From Casuarina equisetifolia (lineage: Eukaryota > Streptophyta > Magnoliopsida > Fagales > Casuarinaceae): a DNA stretch of 64,000 bases. The stretch lies in assembly GCA_028551475.1 (NCBI GenBank), contig CM052362.1, positions 2,736,166-2,800,165 of the forward strand, given 5' to 3'. Shown here one piece after another: positions 47,901-61,197 of this stretch. Made by a program: the position numbers and the translations under genes. A model generated the notes under the pieces. It made no database searches. It was given only the letters and a program-made list of their open reading frames with translations, and was not told the origin of the DNA. Positions within the stretch are counted from its first letter, which is position 1. The number at the start of each line of letters is the position of its first letter.

Positions 47901-50900
47901 CTTATATCTTAGAGCCTAAATATATGTTGTAATGCTATTAGTATTTGGGGGTCTGAAACTTTTACAAGGAGCCTTAACGTAATATTTAAGTTGGACAGTT
48001 TGGAACTTCATGTGAGGTTGTTAGTACGCACTTAACTGTTAGGAAGGCTGTACAAGCATATTATTGCACATGATGCAGTTCATAAAATGGGAACCTAATG
48101 TGGGTACTCAGGTTACTTAAAATTGAAGTTGTTTGGACACTTGTTACTTTTTCTTTGCACAATTTGAAGTTAATATTTGAGAAAAGAAATGGTTGATATG
48201 TACACTTATGAAATCCATTTTATATTACCCTGTTTACAACCATTTTGTTTCATGGAAATGTAAAATTTTCAACAGTTTACCCTGCATGTGGAAAAAGAAG
48301 AATTACTTTTGTTTAGCGGCCAGGATAGAACCTTAAGTCCACTATTCACAAAAATTTGTCTATATGGTTGATTGAGTCGATCATTTTCCATGTCACGGAT
48401 CCTATACATACCTTGTTATCATTGTTAAAGCTGAGATATTGGACTTAAAAAGCTTCAAAGCATTTTTAAATGTAAGCCTTTTCAATTGCCAGATTTGCTC
48501 TTTACATATCTACATATGGCTATTCTTCATTTGTTAAGCTCACTTGCTCAGTGATTGTTCTGATACTTACATGTTGATCCTGTCAGGATTAAGATCGTGT
48601 CATTTTTGGCTAACTTTTTCTTGTATGATTTGTCTTATCATTTCTTAGGTTGCTTGACTTGGTCCATCAAGATTTACTGTTGGCAGATCAATATTCAAAG
48701 TTGAATGTGAGTGATATTAAATTTTAGTTGATTAGCTGTATTGGCAAAGATGGTGAGGTAATATAGTGAATATAGTGATTAGATTAGTCATGTGATGCAA
48801 TGTCGTGGTTGGACAGAAGGGCTAATTTTTATCAAATTTTATTTTATTCTATACCGCTTATGAGAGTTTGGAAAAGTGCCAAGCTAATGTGGGACAAGAA
48901 AAATTCATGATAAATTGTTACATCCAATCTCTGACGGGTCCCATGTGATCAATCTCCTCAATGAATACTCCGTGGAGTCATTTTAGCCCATCAAATTATT
49001 TTCCTTTTTCAGTAGCAAGTACCACAAAATACAGTGGAGCCAAAAGAAAGAGATCTATTGTTACACCTCATCAAAGATGTAGATGACAATCTGATGCGAG
49101 GAAAAAAGGGCTAAGTGACTAGAAGAAAAGCAGAGTGATTAAATTGTGTTATTCAGTTCTATGTTTGGGCAAATAAAGTAAGTATATGTTGAATCATGGT
49201 TAGCTTCTGACTAAGCTTAAATTGTGTACTTAATGTAAATAATCACAGATTTCTCATACCATCATTCGGAAGCTGCTGTCAACGTTGTCTCCTCCAGAAT
49301 CCAATACATTCCGTGTTGACTTTCGTTCAACTCATGTTCATTATTTGAATAACTTGGAGGAAGATGCCATGTATAAGCGGTGGCGAAGCAATATTAAGGA
49401 GGTGGTTGGATCCTTCTGCCTCATTCTCAATATGAAGACTATTTTATAAAATCTCGTTGTTAATAATATGGCTTTTCTTTTATTGTTTTTTGAGTAGATT
49501 TTGATGCCAGTATTCCCAGGACAGCTACGTTATATTCGTAAGAACCTTTTCCATGCTGTTTATGTTCTTGATCCAGCTACCACTTGTGGCCTTGAGGCAA
49601 GTTTTATGTCAAATAATTTAATATCCTTATTTTGCATTACCTTGCTGGTGAGAATTTTAAATGGTCTTTCTGTAATTGTAATCTTGCAGTCTGTTGATCT
49701 GATTACATCTATGTATGAGAATAATTTTCCCATGCGATTTGGGGTCATACTGTACTCATCAAAATTTGTCAAAAGGATAGAAATGAACAGCGGGGAGATT
49801 CATTCTCCTGCCAAGGAGAATGACAGTTACAATGAGGATTTATCTAGTCTGGTAATTATTTCTTTCAGCTATATATATTGCATGTTAGTCATACATTTTC
49901 TGTGTGAGTTACTGTCTTTTTCTTACTGTGTGCTGTCTGCTCATTGAATTGTATATCATTTATATCTTCTAGTAGTAATTATAATAATTTTGGAAATGTT
50001 GTTGAGAGATTTTTTATTTGCAACCCTATGAAGGCTAATGAACATCTTTAGTGACTATTTTTTTTTTTTTCTGCAGATTATACAACTTTTCATTTATATC
50101 AAGGAGAACTATGGAATCAAAACAGCTTTCCAGTTTTTGGGCAATGTATGGATTTGGTTCTTTCACTGTAATCGTTCAACATATATTTGATAATGCAAGT
50201 GGGAACATTATTTGATTACTTTTTGCTCTTCTGCTTTATCGTAACTTCAATACTACCCTGCTCCTTTCATTACTGATAATAACATTAAGAGAAGAATAAC
50301 TATTACTGCATTTGAAATTGAAGAGGATACATGCCATGCAGAAAATTATCTGGTTCCAGTTAGCTTTTGCTTTCTTTCTGGTTGAGTTCCAAACTTGTTT
50401 TGCCTGATTATTGTTTCTTGCCTCCTAGTTGGTGCAATTTGAACCTCTAATTCACTTTAGTTGAACTCAAGAACTTCGTTCATTGTGTTTCTGACTTTTC
50501 ATCATCATGATTGTGCTATACTGCTGTCCTTTTGTCATTGCATGCCAGTCTGGGTACTTTGTTTGCTGGTTGTGATGTTCTTTTCCTTTAGATTGAGTTG
50601 GAACTGGATCATTTTGAGTCTTTTCTTTTTCGCAGTCCTCACAAGGTAGATGCTATGCTGCCATTCTCTTTGGCTCTCTTTTCACATGTTTCTTTTATCC
50701 TATTTAAAGGGAAGATCTAAAAGTAGTCTAGTGCATATTGATAGTGAATGTGTTAAGATGAGAAGCAGTGGAATTCAATTGTGTTGTGTTGGTGTCTGCA
50801 TCTATGTTTGCATGTCAACACTGAACAGTTGCTCATTGTCGCCTAACTTAAACGCCAAACTGTGATAGTGCTTTTTTCTTATTTTCTTATAATTGTTTTC

Positions 50901-53900
50901 TGTCAATTTACCTTTTGAAATTTGTTGATAGATGCTCTATCACTTGTATTATGAGATAAGAGGATATGCATCATCACAAACAAAGGGATGCCTCTTTTTT
51001 GGATAAATGACTGCCTTGTTGTGGATCTGTAAATTCCAGTTCTAAGATGCTTTAAGATCCTGTTCTATCAAAGATTGCCAAAGCTAGGCTTTAAATAATA
51101 AGTTAGTGTGTTTGGAATTGATTGCTTGATAGTATAGAGAAAGAAGCCTCTCTTTTTTCTTCCTTTGAATTTACTGTAAATCATTTTTGCTTCAGATAAT
51201 CTTTCCCTCTATGCTTCTTCTTGCTTGTGGACAGCATGATTTTATTCATATCACAACATCTTCCTATGCTATATTTCGACTTGTCATTTGCACATATTGC
51301 AATATGAATGCTCTGACAGTATCATCTGACAAACTTTATGCATAGCTAGATGAGAGTTATTTTGTACATTTGTAATAGGTAAATAAATTACGGACTGAGG
51401 CAGATGGTGCTATTGATGATGCTCCTGAGCTGCACCATGTTGAAGGAGCATTTGTTGAAACTGTATTGTAAGTTCCAAAACGGTTTATAGTTGATTGCTG
51501 CTACTGCCAATATAGAGTATTTTATTTTTACTTCTGCTGGTTTCCTTTAGCATTCAACACATATGGGTTGTCCTTATCAAATCCAGGTTACTTATCTAAA
51601 TGTTCTTCTTTTTGTAGACCAAAGGCAAAATCTCCACCTCAAGATATATTACTGAAGCTGGAGAGGGAGCAAACCTTCAAGGAAGAGTCACAAGAGAGCT
51701 CCATGTTCGTTTATAGGCTGGGTGTCGCTAAGCTGCAATGCTGCCTTTTGATGAACGGGCTTGTCTACGATTCTAGTGAGGTATTGATTAAGTTTCTTTT
51801 TGCATTTAGTGTATATTCTAATTGATGGGGTACTTAAGGCATGCTCACTTCCTTGAAATTATGTTTTGGAGTCAAATCATTACTTACGTGGTGTATAAAC
51901 TCTTTTCCAGCACTGCATAATTCTTTTGCAATTCTTAACAGGAATCTCTCCTCAATGCCATGAATAATGAACTTCCCAGAATACAGGAACAAGTTTATTA
52001 TGGCCATATAAATTCTCGCACTGATGTGCTGGAGAAATTCCTATCAGAAAATGGGATCAGTCGGTATAATCCACAGGTAACAGATTTGAAATAGTTGTAC
52101 AAAATATTTGTTCTGTTTTCAGAGATATTTCTCTAATTATGTTGTCTTACTTATAGTTAAATGTCTTATTAATGTGTTCATGTAGATCATTGGTAGCAGC
52201 AAGCCAAGGTTCATTTCTCTTGCGACATCTATTGTTGGAGGAGAATCTGTGATAAATGATATTAACTATTTGCATTCTCCTGAAAGTAAGCTTTATTCAA
52301 GTTGCAACCTTACGGTCCATGCTTACTAACTTGGTGCAATCCTGACACATGATTTCTTTGTCTAGCTGTGGATGATTTGAAGCCTGTTACTCATATTCTC
52401 TCTGTTGATGTTGCATCAAAGAAAGGAATGAAGTTCCTACATGAAGGCCTCCACTACCTGGTTATTCTTTATGATCAAGATGCAACTATCTTTTATTTTT
52501 TACTTTTTTGTAATCTTATATCTAACTTTGCTATGGCTATTAGTCACCAGTACTGGTGATATTGTACTTACTACCATCACTACCATCATTATTATTCATG
52601 TTTTTGCAATGTGTGCACTATAATTCAGATGGAAGGGTCCAAACATGCTCGGGTGGGCGTGATATTGAGTGTCAATTCAGATGCTCACTTATCTAGTCTC
52701 CTTTTTGTGAAGACATTTGAAATCGCCATTTCCTCATTCAGGTTTGTTTAGTTTGTCAAGGCATGTAAATACTCTTAATATTCTATGGCCTTGGATGGAA
52801 ATTTCGGTACAAGTTTCATGGTGAATGAATATGCTTGCAATTTGTGTTATTTTCATGCAGTCATGAGAAGAATGTATTAGACTTTTTGGATAAGCTTTGC
52901 TCCTTCTACGAGCAAAAGTACGCCTTTGCATCTCCAGAAGCAGCTGAGAACACTCAAGCTTTTCTTGATAAGGTCTATGAGCTTGCTGAAGCTAATGAGC
53001 TACCATCCAAGGTCCTCAAATCTGCCCTTCCAGAATTTTCCATTGACCAGCTGAGGAGACATGTAAATAAGGTATTTGACTTCCATTCTAGTTTGTGAAC
53101 CACCACCAAAACAGGGAAAACAAAAACACCAAACACACTCAATTATAAATTTTGGATGGCATACTTCTGTCTTGTTGAAAAAGGGTCATCTATGGGTTGT
53201 AGTGAATGTATTTTCGAACAGGATCCTGTTTTTGGAATCCTACCCGTTGTTCTCGTTTGACTTGTCTTGAGGTTGTGGATCATTATGTGAAAGGGTACTT
53301 GGTACTCTATTGTTGACTGCAAATTTGATGGTTGACAATGGAATGCAGCTGTTGAAGTTTGTGCATAGGCAACTTGGACATGAATTTGGTGTTAATGCGG
53401 TTATTACTAATGGAAGGGTGAGGCTTCATTTTTCATTTTTCTCTTTGATATAGGACAGTTATAACTCCTACTCCAATCTTCCATGTCTATTATGCAACTG
53501 CCTAATTTAATATTATAATTTGCTATTGGACAGGTAGTGTTTCCTAGTGATGAAAGCACCTTTTTAAGCCATGATCTACATCTGCTTGAGTCTGTGGAAT
53601 TTAAACAGAGAATAAAGCACATTTTTGAAATCATAGAGGAAGTGAATTGGCAGGGCATGGATCCTGACCTCGTGACAAGGTAGGTTGGTTTCTGCTCCTT
53701 GTTGCTGGTAATCTTCTCTCATAGATTTTCCTTCTCTCTGTCTTTGCTCTTAGTTTTTTGGTTTTTGTTTTTTGTTTTTTAGGAGGGGGGAGAGGGGTTA
53801 GTGTTGTGGACGGGGGTCATACCTCCGCACATTCAGCACTTGATTCTCAGTCTCTGCCCTCCATTGTTTCTTTGCTATCACCTTTTGTGAACATCTAGTA

Positions 53901-56900
53901 CTGCCATATGTAGTTATGTTTCTCTTGCTGTCATTTCACAATTTTTAGAATAACCTGTACAATATAATGTTTGAGAATATTTACAACATCCTCTATAATC
54001 TGACAGACATTTGATCCACTTGTAAGTTTTATTGTGTGAATCCTTTTTCTGGAACTGAGTATTTGTCAGTGTCATCTCATACATTTTCAAAGTCTTAGAC
54101 AGCATCACCTAACTTTTTCCCTCTCCAGTATGCCTGGCCTCCATATACTCGCTTAATTCCTATTCTTCCCAGCTTGGTATTTTGCCTCGGCTAAATATCT
54201 TCTCTGGTTGTATACTCTGAAACCAAGGGAATCTATGACATATCTTCACAAAATTGTGGCATGAAGGATTGTCCTAAACCTCTTTCTTGAGCATAAGCAC
54301 AAAATCTGTAAATCATCTCTTCTCCTAATTCAGGTTTAATTAACAAAACAGATCCTATTCCCTATCTGCAAACCTCTTTAAGTTCATATTTGGGACTTTC
54401 ATGTGAGTTAACAATTTACTTATCAAGCTCTTTTGAAGCTTGTAAGGGACACTAGTCTGAATAGAATTTTTCTAGTTCTTCAGCGCCAAATCTTCTCAAG
54501 CATATATAAATTCTGTAATGTTTTTCTATATTTTGCAGCAAATTCATTAGTGATGTTATTTTGATTGTCTCATCTTCAATGGCTATGAGGGAACGAAGTT
54601 CTGATGGTGCAAATTTTGAGGTTCTGAATGCAAAATATAGGTAACGGAAAGTATTGCTCTTCGTTTGACTGATTTGTTCTAACAATTAATTGTCAATACA
54701 TATTATATGATGTCCTATCAACTACGGAATGATGATAAAAAGAAATTCATTGGAAAGGCTGTTTTTATTTGCTGTTGATTTTGAGATTCTAAGATTATTT
54801 TGTTCATTAATATCTTACCTTTTTCTGTTTTGTTCTTAACTGTGCACAGCGCCGTCATTTTTAGTAATGAAAATTCTGCAGTTCATATTGATGCGGTTGT
54901 TGACCCTTTAAGTCCTTCTGCCCAGAAATTGTCCTCAATTCTGCGGGTTCTGCAGAAATATATTCAGCCTAACATGAGGATCGTACTAAATCCACTGGTT
55001 AGTTAATGCTGATAGTTAAGTTTGGTTAGACTAAAGGCCAAGAGGCTAGTAAAGGAGGGCTGACATGTTTCATAAAAGTAAATTGACAATTTAACATGTT
55101 CTGATTATCCCTTATTCATGTGTCTCTGTCTTTAAAGTCCTCTTACTTTTATGAAAAATGTTGCTTGGGCTAATTTCCATCTGCTCTGGGATTTGGGTTT
55201 TTCATAGAGTTGTCACTGCCATCCTGTGTACTTCCTAGAGGGACAGTTGTATCTTTCTTCTCAAATAAAATAAAATAACAAAAAAAGAAAAAAAAAGAAA
55301 AAAAACCATATTTTGTTGCATATTCAATCGGCTTTGTTGTATCTCTTCCTAAACTAGTATAAAAGTTGTATTTACTATTTGTTGTACTAAAATTTACTTT
55401 CTTTCCTGCCAGAGCTCCCTTGTTGATCTTCCTCTCAAGAATTACTACAGATATGTAGTGCCAACTACGGTATAGTCTAGACGTCAGATCCTTAATAGTC
55501 CTAGATTTGAGTTCCCCATACTTGGACTCTTACTTTCTGCTATGATTTTGCAGGATGACTTCAGCGGTACTGACGATATGATAAATGGGCCTAAAGCATT
55601 TTTTGCTAATATGCCCTTATCCAAAACCCTCACCATGAATCTTGATGTTCCTGAACCCTGGCTTGTTGAGCCTGTTGTTGCCATGTATGCCTCACCCTTA
55701 TTTAACTTTATACTTCCCTCAACATATGATTTATTGTAATCCTTTAGCAGTTATGAACAAAATAGATTTCAGCAAAACATGCATTTATCCGTGATCTTCA
55801 AGTAGACATCTTCCCTTTCTTAATTTGATTCTGATTTTTCAGCCATGATCTGGATAATATTTTGCTTGAGAACCTTGGTGACGTGAGGACCTTGCAAGCA
55901 GTGTTTGATCTTGAAGCTCTTGTTCTTACTGGTAAGTTTCTGTTTGCTAAAGAAAATTGAAACTTGGTGCTACCCAGACAATTCTGTAATCATTTGTATT
56001 AATGAGCCACCTTAATCAGGTCACTGTTCTGAGAAAGATCATGATCCTCCCCAAGGCCTTCAGCTGATTCTTGGAACTAAAAGTGTCCCCCACTTGGTTG
56101 ATACTATTGTGATGGCCAATTTGGGTTATTGGCAAATGAAAGTCTCTCCCGGGGTCTGGTATTTGCAACTTGCTCCAGGTAGGAGCTCCGAGCTTTATGT
56201 TCTGAAGGATGATGGTGACCGAAGTCAGGAACAATCATTATCAAAACCTATCACCATAAATGATTTGCGGGGTAAAGTAGTTCATTTGGAAGTAGTGAAG
56301 AAGAAGGGAAAGGAGCATGAGAAATTACTGGTTTCTGCTGATGATGACCATTCACAAGACAAGAGAGTAAGTGATTTTTGATTTGACCCCAAATTGTTGC
56401 GCAAATATGACGTTAGTAAATAAGGTTTTGCTGAGATATATGTACTACTTGTGTAGCCTTCTAAATGGTTCTTGTCATGTTCTATTAGGGAAATGGCTGG
56501 AACTCAAATCTCTTGAAATGGGCCTCTGGTTTTATTGGTGGCAGTGAGCTTTCAAGGAAGGGTGAAAGCACTTCAGTGGTAAGAAATCTTTCTCTGAGCT
56601 ACTGATCTCACTGTCATAGTGGACATTATCAGTGACTACCTTACCTTTAGAGTGCAAACTTGTTGATAAGATGGTTCTTCTCGAGTTATTTTCTGGTGTC
56701 TTTACTCTCCCATCCTCATTTGGTAAGTCCTGTATTTAATTTTCAGACTGCTTTTTGAATTTGTTCTCTTAAGAGGGCATATGTTGTTAGCTCCAGAAAG
56801 TTGGAACAGATGTGAAAACATAATTGTAACAGAAGTTTTCTGCTGTTGCTTTGTATCTTCCTCTCGGGAATTTTATATTGTGCATCCTGTCGGTTGTCAG

Positions 56901-59900
56901 TTGCATGATGTATCTGATTCATGTTCCACTCGCGCTATTATACATTAAAATCTGCAGCCTTCACATGATATAGCTTTTATTTTGTTAATCCGGATGAGTA
57001 AAACCCTTTGCTAATTATATCCTTGCCAATATTATAGACCTTGATAACTAATGCTGTTTGGTGCATATGCCATTGAAAATGATATGTTGACTACACGGTC
57101 TTTTGTGATTAAGATGGTGATAAAGCTTGACTTTTTTCCCTGCAGGAGCAAAGAAAGGATGGGCGACATGGCAAAACAATTAATATTTTCTCCATTGCAT
57201 CTGGACACTTGTAAGTGCATACAATTTCTTTATCTTTCACCTCTAGTTTTATCTAATTCTCTGAGCAGTGTTTTGCAATCACTTTATAATTTTGATCTTC
57301 TATATGAAAATGCTTTAATATTTGGCGCATGCATATACATGAGGTCTCAGCTGTAATTGGTCACTTTGCTCTGATCAATACCTTTTGTCTTTGTCATGTT
57401 GTTTTATAATTCGCAACCAAAATAGTAAACTATTTAATTAAAATTGGTGATGGAACCTTGTTAACTATGCCGTAACCCAACTATTGATAGTTGGTTTTTT
57501 TAATTCTTGGAGGCGGTGTTTATATATGGGTGGCCTGCTTCAGCACCTTAGATTTATCAACATCTTCTCCGTACATGTGCTCCTTTTCAAAAGATCTGTA
57601 GATATTATCAGTCAGATGTCTAGGGGGCAATGAGATGCTGCAAACTACTTTGCCAGTGATGATAGCCAGATTGTTTGTTCATTGTGATTGTGTATGTGAT
57701 AATTTGGTATCTCTATGAGAAAGCATTCTAATGTTTTTGAGGTAGGAGCACTTATTTTACACTTCTCTTGTTGTGGCATCTCCATTGTTTATTAGGTTTT
57801 CAAATCAATTCTCTCTTATCTCTATGAAAATTAATATGCGGATATTTTAAAATTTGACTCTCATAATTCACATTTGAGGAGCCTTGATGTCTTTGCAGAT
57901 ACTGTTAGTTAATTCCTTGGGAAGATGCACTTGCTAGACTACTTGGCTTGTGATAATTTGTGGACCATGTGCGTTTCCTGGTGAGAGGGAGGGAGGGAGG
58001 GAGGGAGGCGGGGAGAGAGAGTAGTAACAATAACTAAGGAAAAATTAGCAATCCTCTAATTGCCTATGCTTTTTAAGTGGTAGACAACAACCCTTTATTC
58101 GTCAAAACTGCTGAATGTTGAAATCCATACTTTCATTTATTTAACTAGTTTTTCTTCTTTCAACCAAGTGAACCATGCACTTGTTTTTTGGCTTAACGTT
58201 CTCTTGATATGTTCTGGCAGGTATGAACGCTTTCTGAAAATCATGATTTTAAGTGTCCTCAAGAACACACGTCGTCCAGTTAAATTCTGGTTTATTAAGA
58301 ACTATCTCTCTCCTCAGTTTAAGGTTGTATATGTCTACATTTTCTTTTCTTTTGAGTCTTCATCTTCCTTGTCATTCACCTAAGTTAGAAGAAATATTCA
58401 AAAGGAAATCGTCTTAACATGCAAGTACTCTCTTGGTCATTGATATAACATGCAGGATGTGATTCCACATATGGCTCAAGAATATGGTTTTGATTATGAG
58501 CTAGTCACCTACAAGTGGCCCACATGGTTGCATAAGCAGAAAGAGAAGCAGCGAATTATTTGGGCCTACAAAATCTTGTTCCTTGATGTAATCTTCCCCA
58601 TTTCCTTGGAAAAGGTGTTAGCATATCTTGATTACACATTAATTATTACGCTTATTTTTTGCATTTTATCTAGTAGTGTCTGCTAATTTCATGTATATGA
58701 TATGCTTAAAAGTCCGCTGTTATCTGCAGGTTATTTTTGTTGATGCAGATCAGATTGTCAGGGCAGACATGGGAGAACTCTATGACATGGATATAAAAGG
58801 AAGATCTCTTGCATATACTCCTTTTTGTGACAACAACAAGGATATGGATGGCTATCGATTCTGGAGACAAGTAAGTTCCACTTCTATTTTTATTCTTTAG
58901 ACTCTAGTTGTTTTGGATGATCTGTCATCCAGATGGTAAAACACTTCTGGCTATATCTTTCCCTTTATTTTGTGGTACAGGGTTTCTGGAAAGATCATTT
59001 ACGGGGAAGACCATACCATATAAGGTAGCTAATTGCTTTTGTTCTTTTTTATGCTAAATGAATGACCCCATTTCAAGAGTAGCAGTTGGATGTGACAAGC
59101 AACATACTTTTGTCTAGTGCTCTATATGTTGTTGATCTGAAGAAATTCCGAGAGACTGCAGCAGGAGATAATCTAAGAGTTTTCTATGAAAGTCTTAGCA
59201 AGGATCCAAACAGTCTTTCTAATCTGGATCAGGCAAGTGGCTTAAGTTTAAGATGTTCAATGTCTTTGTTTCCTTAGAATTCATTCTATTTTCCTTAGCA
59301 CTTGCAGTTCCTTAGATGTTAGCAATATCATGTTTTCCTATAGTTTATTAACCAATTACTGGATGCCAAATTACCGAACCTGAAGTGATGGGTGAAACTC
59401 ACAAGTTCAAGTTTGTTTCTGTACTCGGTCATTGTGTTCATCCTATAATATGAGTCTGTTAGAGATTGTTGAGTCTTTTAGCTACTATGCAATGATTCTA
59501 TGATATGATTTCCAACCATATGAAGAGAGGGAAGGGGGGGTGGTGAAGAAAAAAAAAAGGACTTGGAGGGCTATTGTTCCCCCGAAGCTAGAAAAATTGA
59601 AGGAAGAGGACATCATTTCCATTGATATTCATTCTTTTCTTGTACTTCCCTTTCTACCTTGACCATTGTCATTGTTTCAGTGACAGTCCAAGCCATTCCT
59701 TGTTCCATAGCATTTTCTCTACTTCCTAATACGCTACCTAAAAAAATGAGATATCTATTCCAGTCTTTTCTATTTTATTAAAACACTGAAAAAGGACGGG
59801 AGTAACCACTTCATTTCTGCTGTTATCTTCTCCCCATCCTACTCTCCTTAGTTCCTTTGGTCCTTTTCCTTTAACTAATAGAAGGAGCCTAAGGTTTTAT

Positions 59901-60756
59901 TTAAATCTTTTGTTGAGCTATCTTAGAGGAGTGAACTATGTAAGCACCCATTTGTTAACTCTAGTGGAAAACTGATAAGTGATTGTTCAATTTATGGCTT
60001 TGCTAAGTGTTTATCCAAAAATTAGTTGTGCTGAAATGTAAATGTCTTAGATTTTGCATAAAGGTAATATTATCTGATTCAATGGACAAATTATCTGGTG
60101 CTGAAAATTCGGTATGCCAACCACACAATCTTTCGCAATAGTTAGAAAAATGATCATTTCTGACACTTCAGCACTTAGAAAATCACTTTAATTTTTTGGT
60201 TTTCTTTTTTCATTTTAGAAGGTGGGACGCGAATTGTTAAGTGGTGCCAAGTGAGGGTAGGACACCAGAGATCACAATCTTGTGCGTGATATGCATGGGT
60301 CACTGAGTGTGTGAGAATAGCAAGAGAGAGGGCCTTGGTGGAAGAAAAATGAAAAATAAAACCATTTTTCTATAACAAATTCGAAGTGTCATGAAGTGGA
60401 ACTCATTTGGAAGATGGCTTCTTATGGTTATGATAAGTGATTGTCATAATTGATTGGTTCTGCAATAGCCATTATTTTCAAGAGTTAGCAAGGATGATGC
60501 CAAATTATAGAACCAATTATTTTGAATCATAAGCAAAGGAAGTCCATAAAAGTTGTGATACCAAATGGAGGTTAAACAGGGGATTAATGTCATCATTTTT
60601 GTTTCAGCTTCTTAATGGGATTTTTTTTTTTTCAAGACATGCCCTGTAAAAACATTGTACTTGTGTATGTTTCATGGCCATTCATGCTCCCCAAGTGTCC
60701 TTTCATTTATTTTATGCTCATCTTTGAAATTATATTACTGAATGCCTTAATTTGAA

Positions 60757-60788
<32 letters not shown>

Positions 60789-61197
60789 AGTGCCCATTTT
60801 TTCACTGCCGCAAGAGTGGCTATGGTGTGAGTCCTGGTGTGGTAATGCCACAAAAGCTAAAGCAAAAACTATTGATCTCTGTAACAATCCCATGACAAAG
60901 GAACCCAAGCTGCAGGTAAATACTTGTTCCTTCAAGTTATCCTCCATCTTCCTTCTAGCAGTTGAACCACATAATCATTAACATGGTTCGTTTTGTTTAC
61001 TACCTTTGGTGTGATTTTCACAGGGCGCTAGAAGAATAGTTTCAGAGTGGCCGGATCTCGACCTGGAAGCAAGACGATTCACCGCTAAAATCTTAGGGGA
61101 TGAAGCGGATCCCCAGGAGCCATCTTCTAGTCAACCGCAGAGTTCACCAAGTGGCAGTTCTCCAGAAAAAGATTTGGAATCGAAGTCAGAGTTGTGA
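41994..61197 (+). CDS. UGGT: UDP-glucose:glycoprotein glucosyltransferase, 37 exons, 1637 aa
   Basis: Exon starts-ends: 41994-42157, 43677-44120, 44216-44369, 45254-45425, 46063-46136, 47141-47237, 47350-47462, 47558-47673, 48649-48706, 49249-49401, 49498-49596, 49690-49851, 50077-50145, 51379-51467, 51618-51780, 51942-52076, 52186-52285, 52366-52460, 52629-52741, 52861-53071, 53349-53417, 53534-53679, 54539-54640, 54850-54997, 55413-55469, 55554-55684, 55843-55931, 56020-56366, 56489-56578, 57146-57210, 58221-58323, 58456-58614, 58730-58870, 58981-59024, 59118-59232, 60763-60915, 61024-61197. The total is 4914 bases in frame. It glucosylates misfolded glycoproteins in the ER lumen so that calnexin/calreticulin rebind them. 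A signal peptide ends near residue 29. The long sensor part holds the thioredoxin-like and beta-sandwich regions. The GT24 catalytic domain starts near 1331, with the DxD motif D1434-A-D1436 ([19 protein letters not shown]) and [11 protein letters not shown] near its end. The C-terminus KSEL resembles an ER-retrieval signal. The recalled homologue is Arabidopsis EBS1 (At1g71220). Introns 11 and 35 are GC-AG. Confidence 0.96.
42588..42613. repeat. Poly(T)12-poly(G)14 homopolymer junction in UGGT intron 1
   Basis: About twelve T residues are followed directly by about fourteen G residues, then a purine-rich stretch. It has the same arrangement as 12993-13027. The length is uncertain because homopolymers are error-prone. 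Confidence 0.85.
57977..58022. repeat. Purine microsatellite (GAGG)n in UGGT intron 30
   Basis: Five or more GAGG units are flanked by GA repeats. It lies in the 1-kb intron before exon 31. No function is suggested. Confidence 0.8.
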
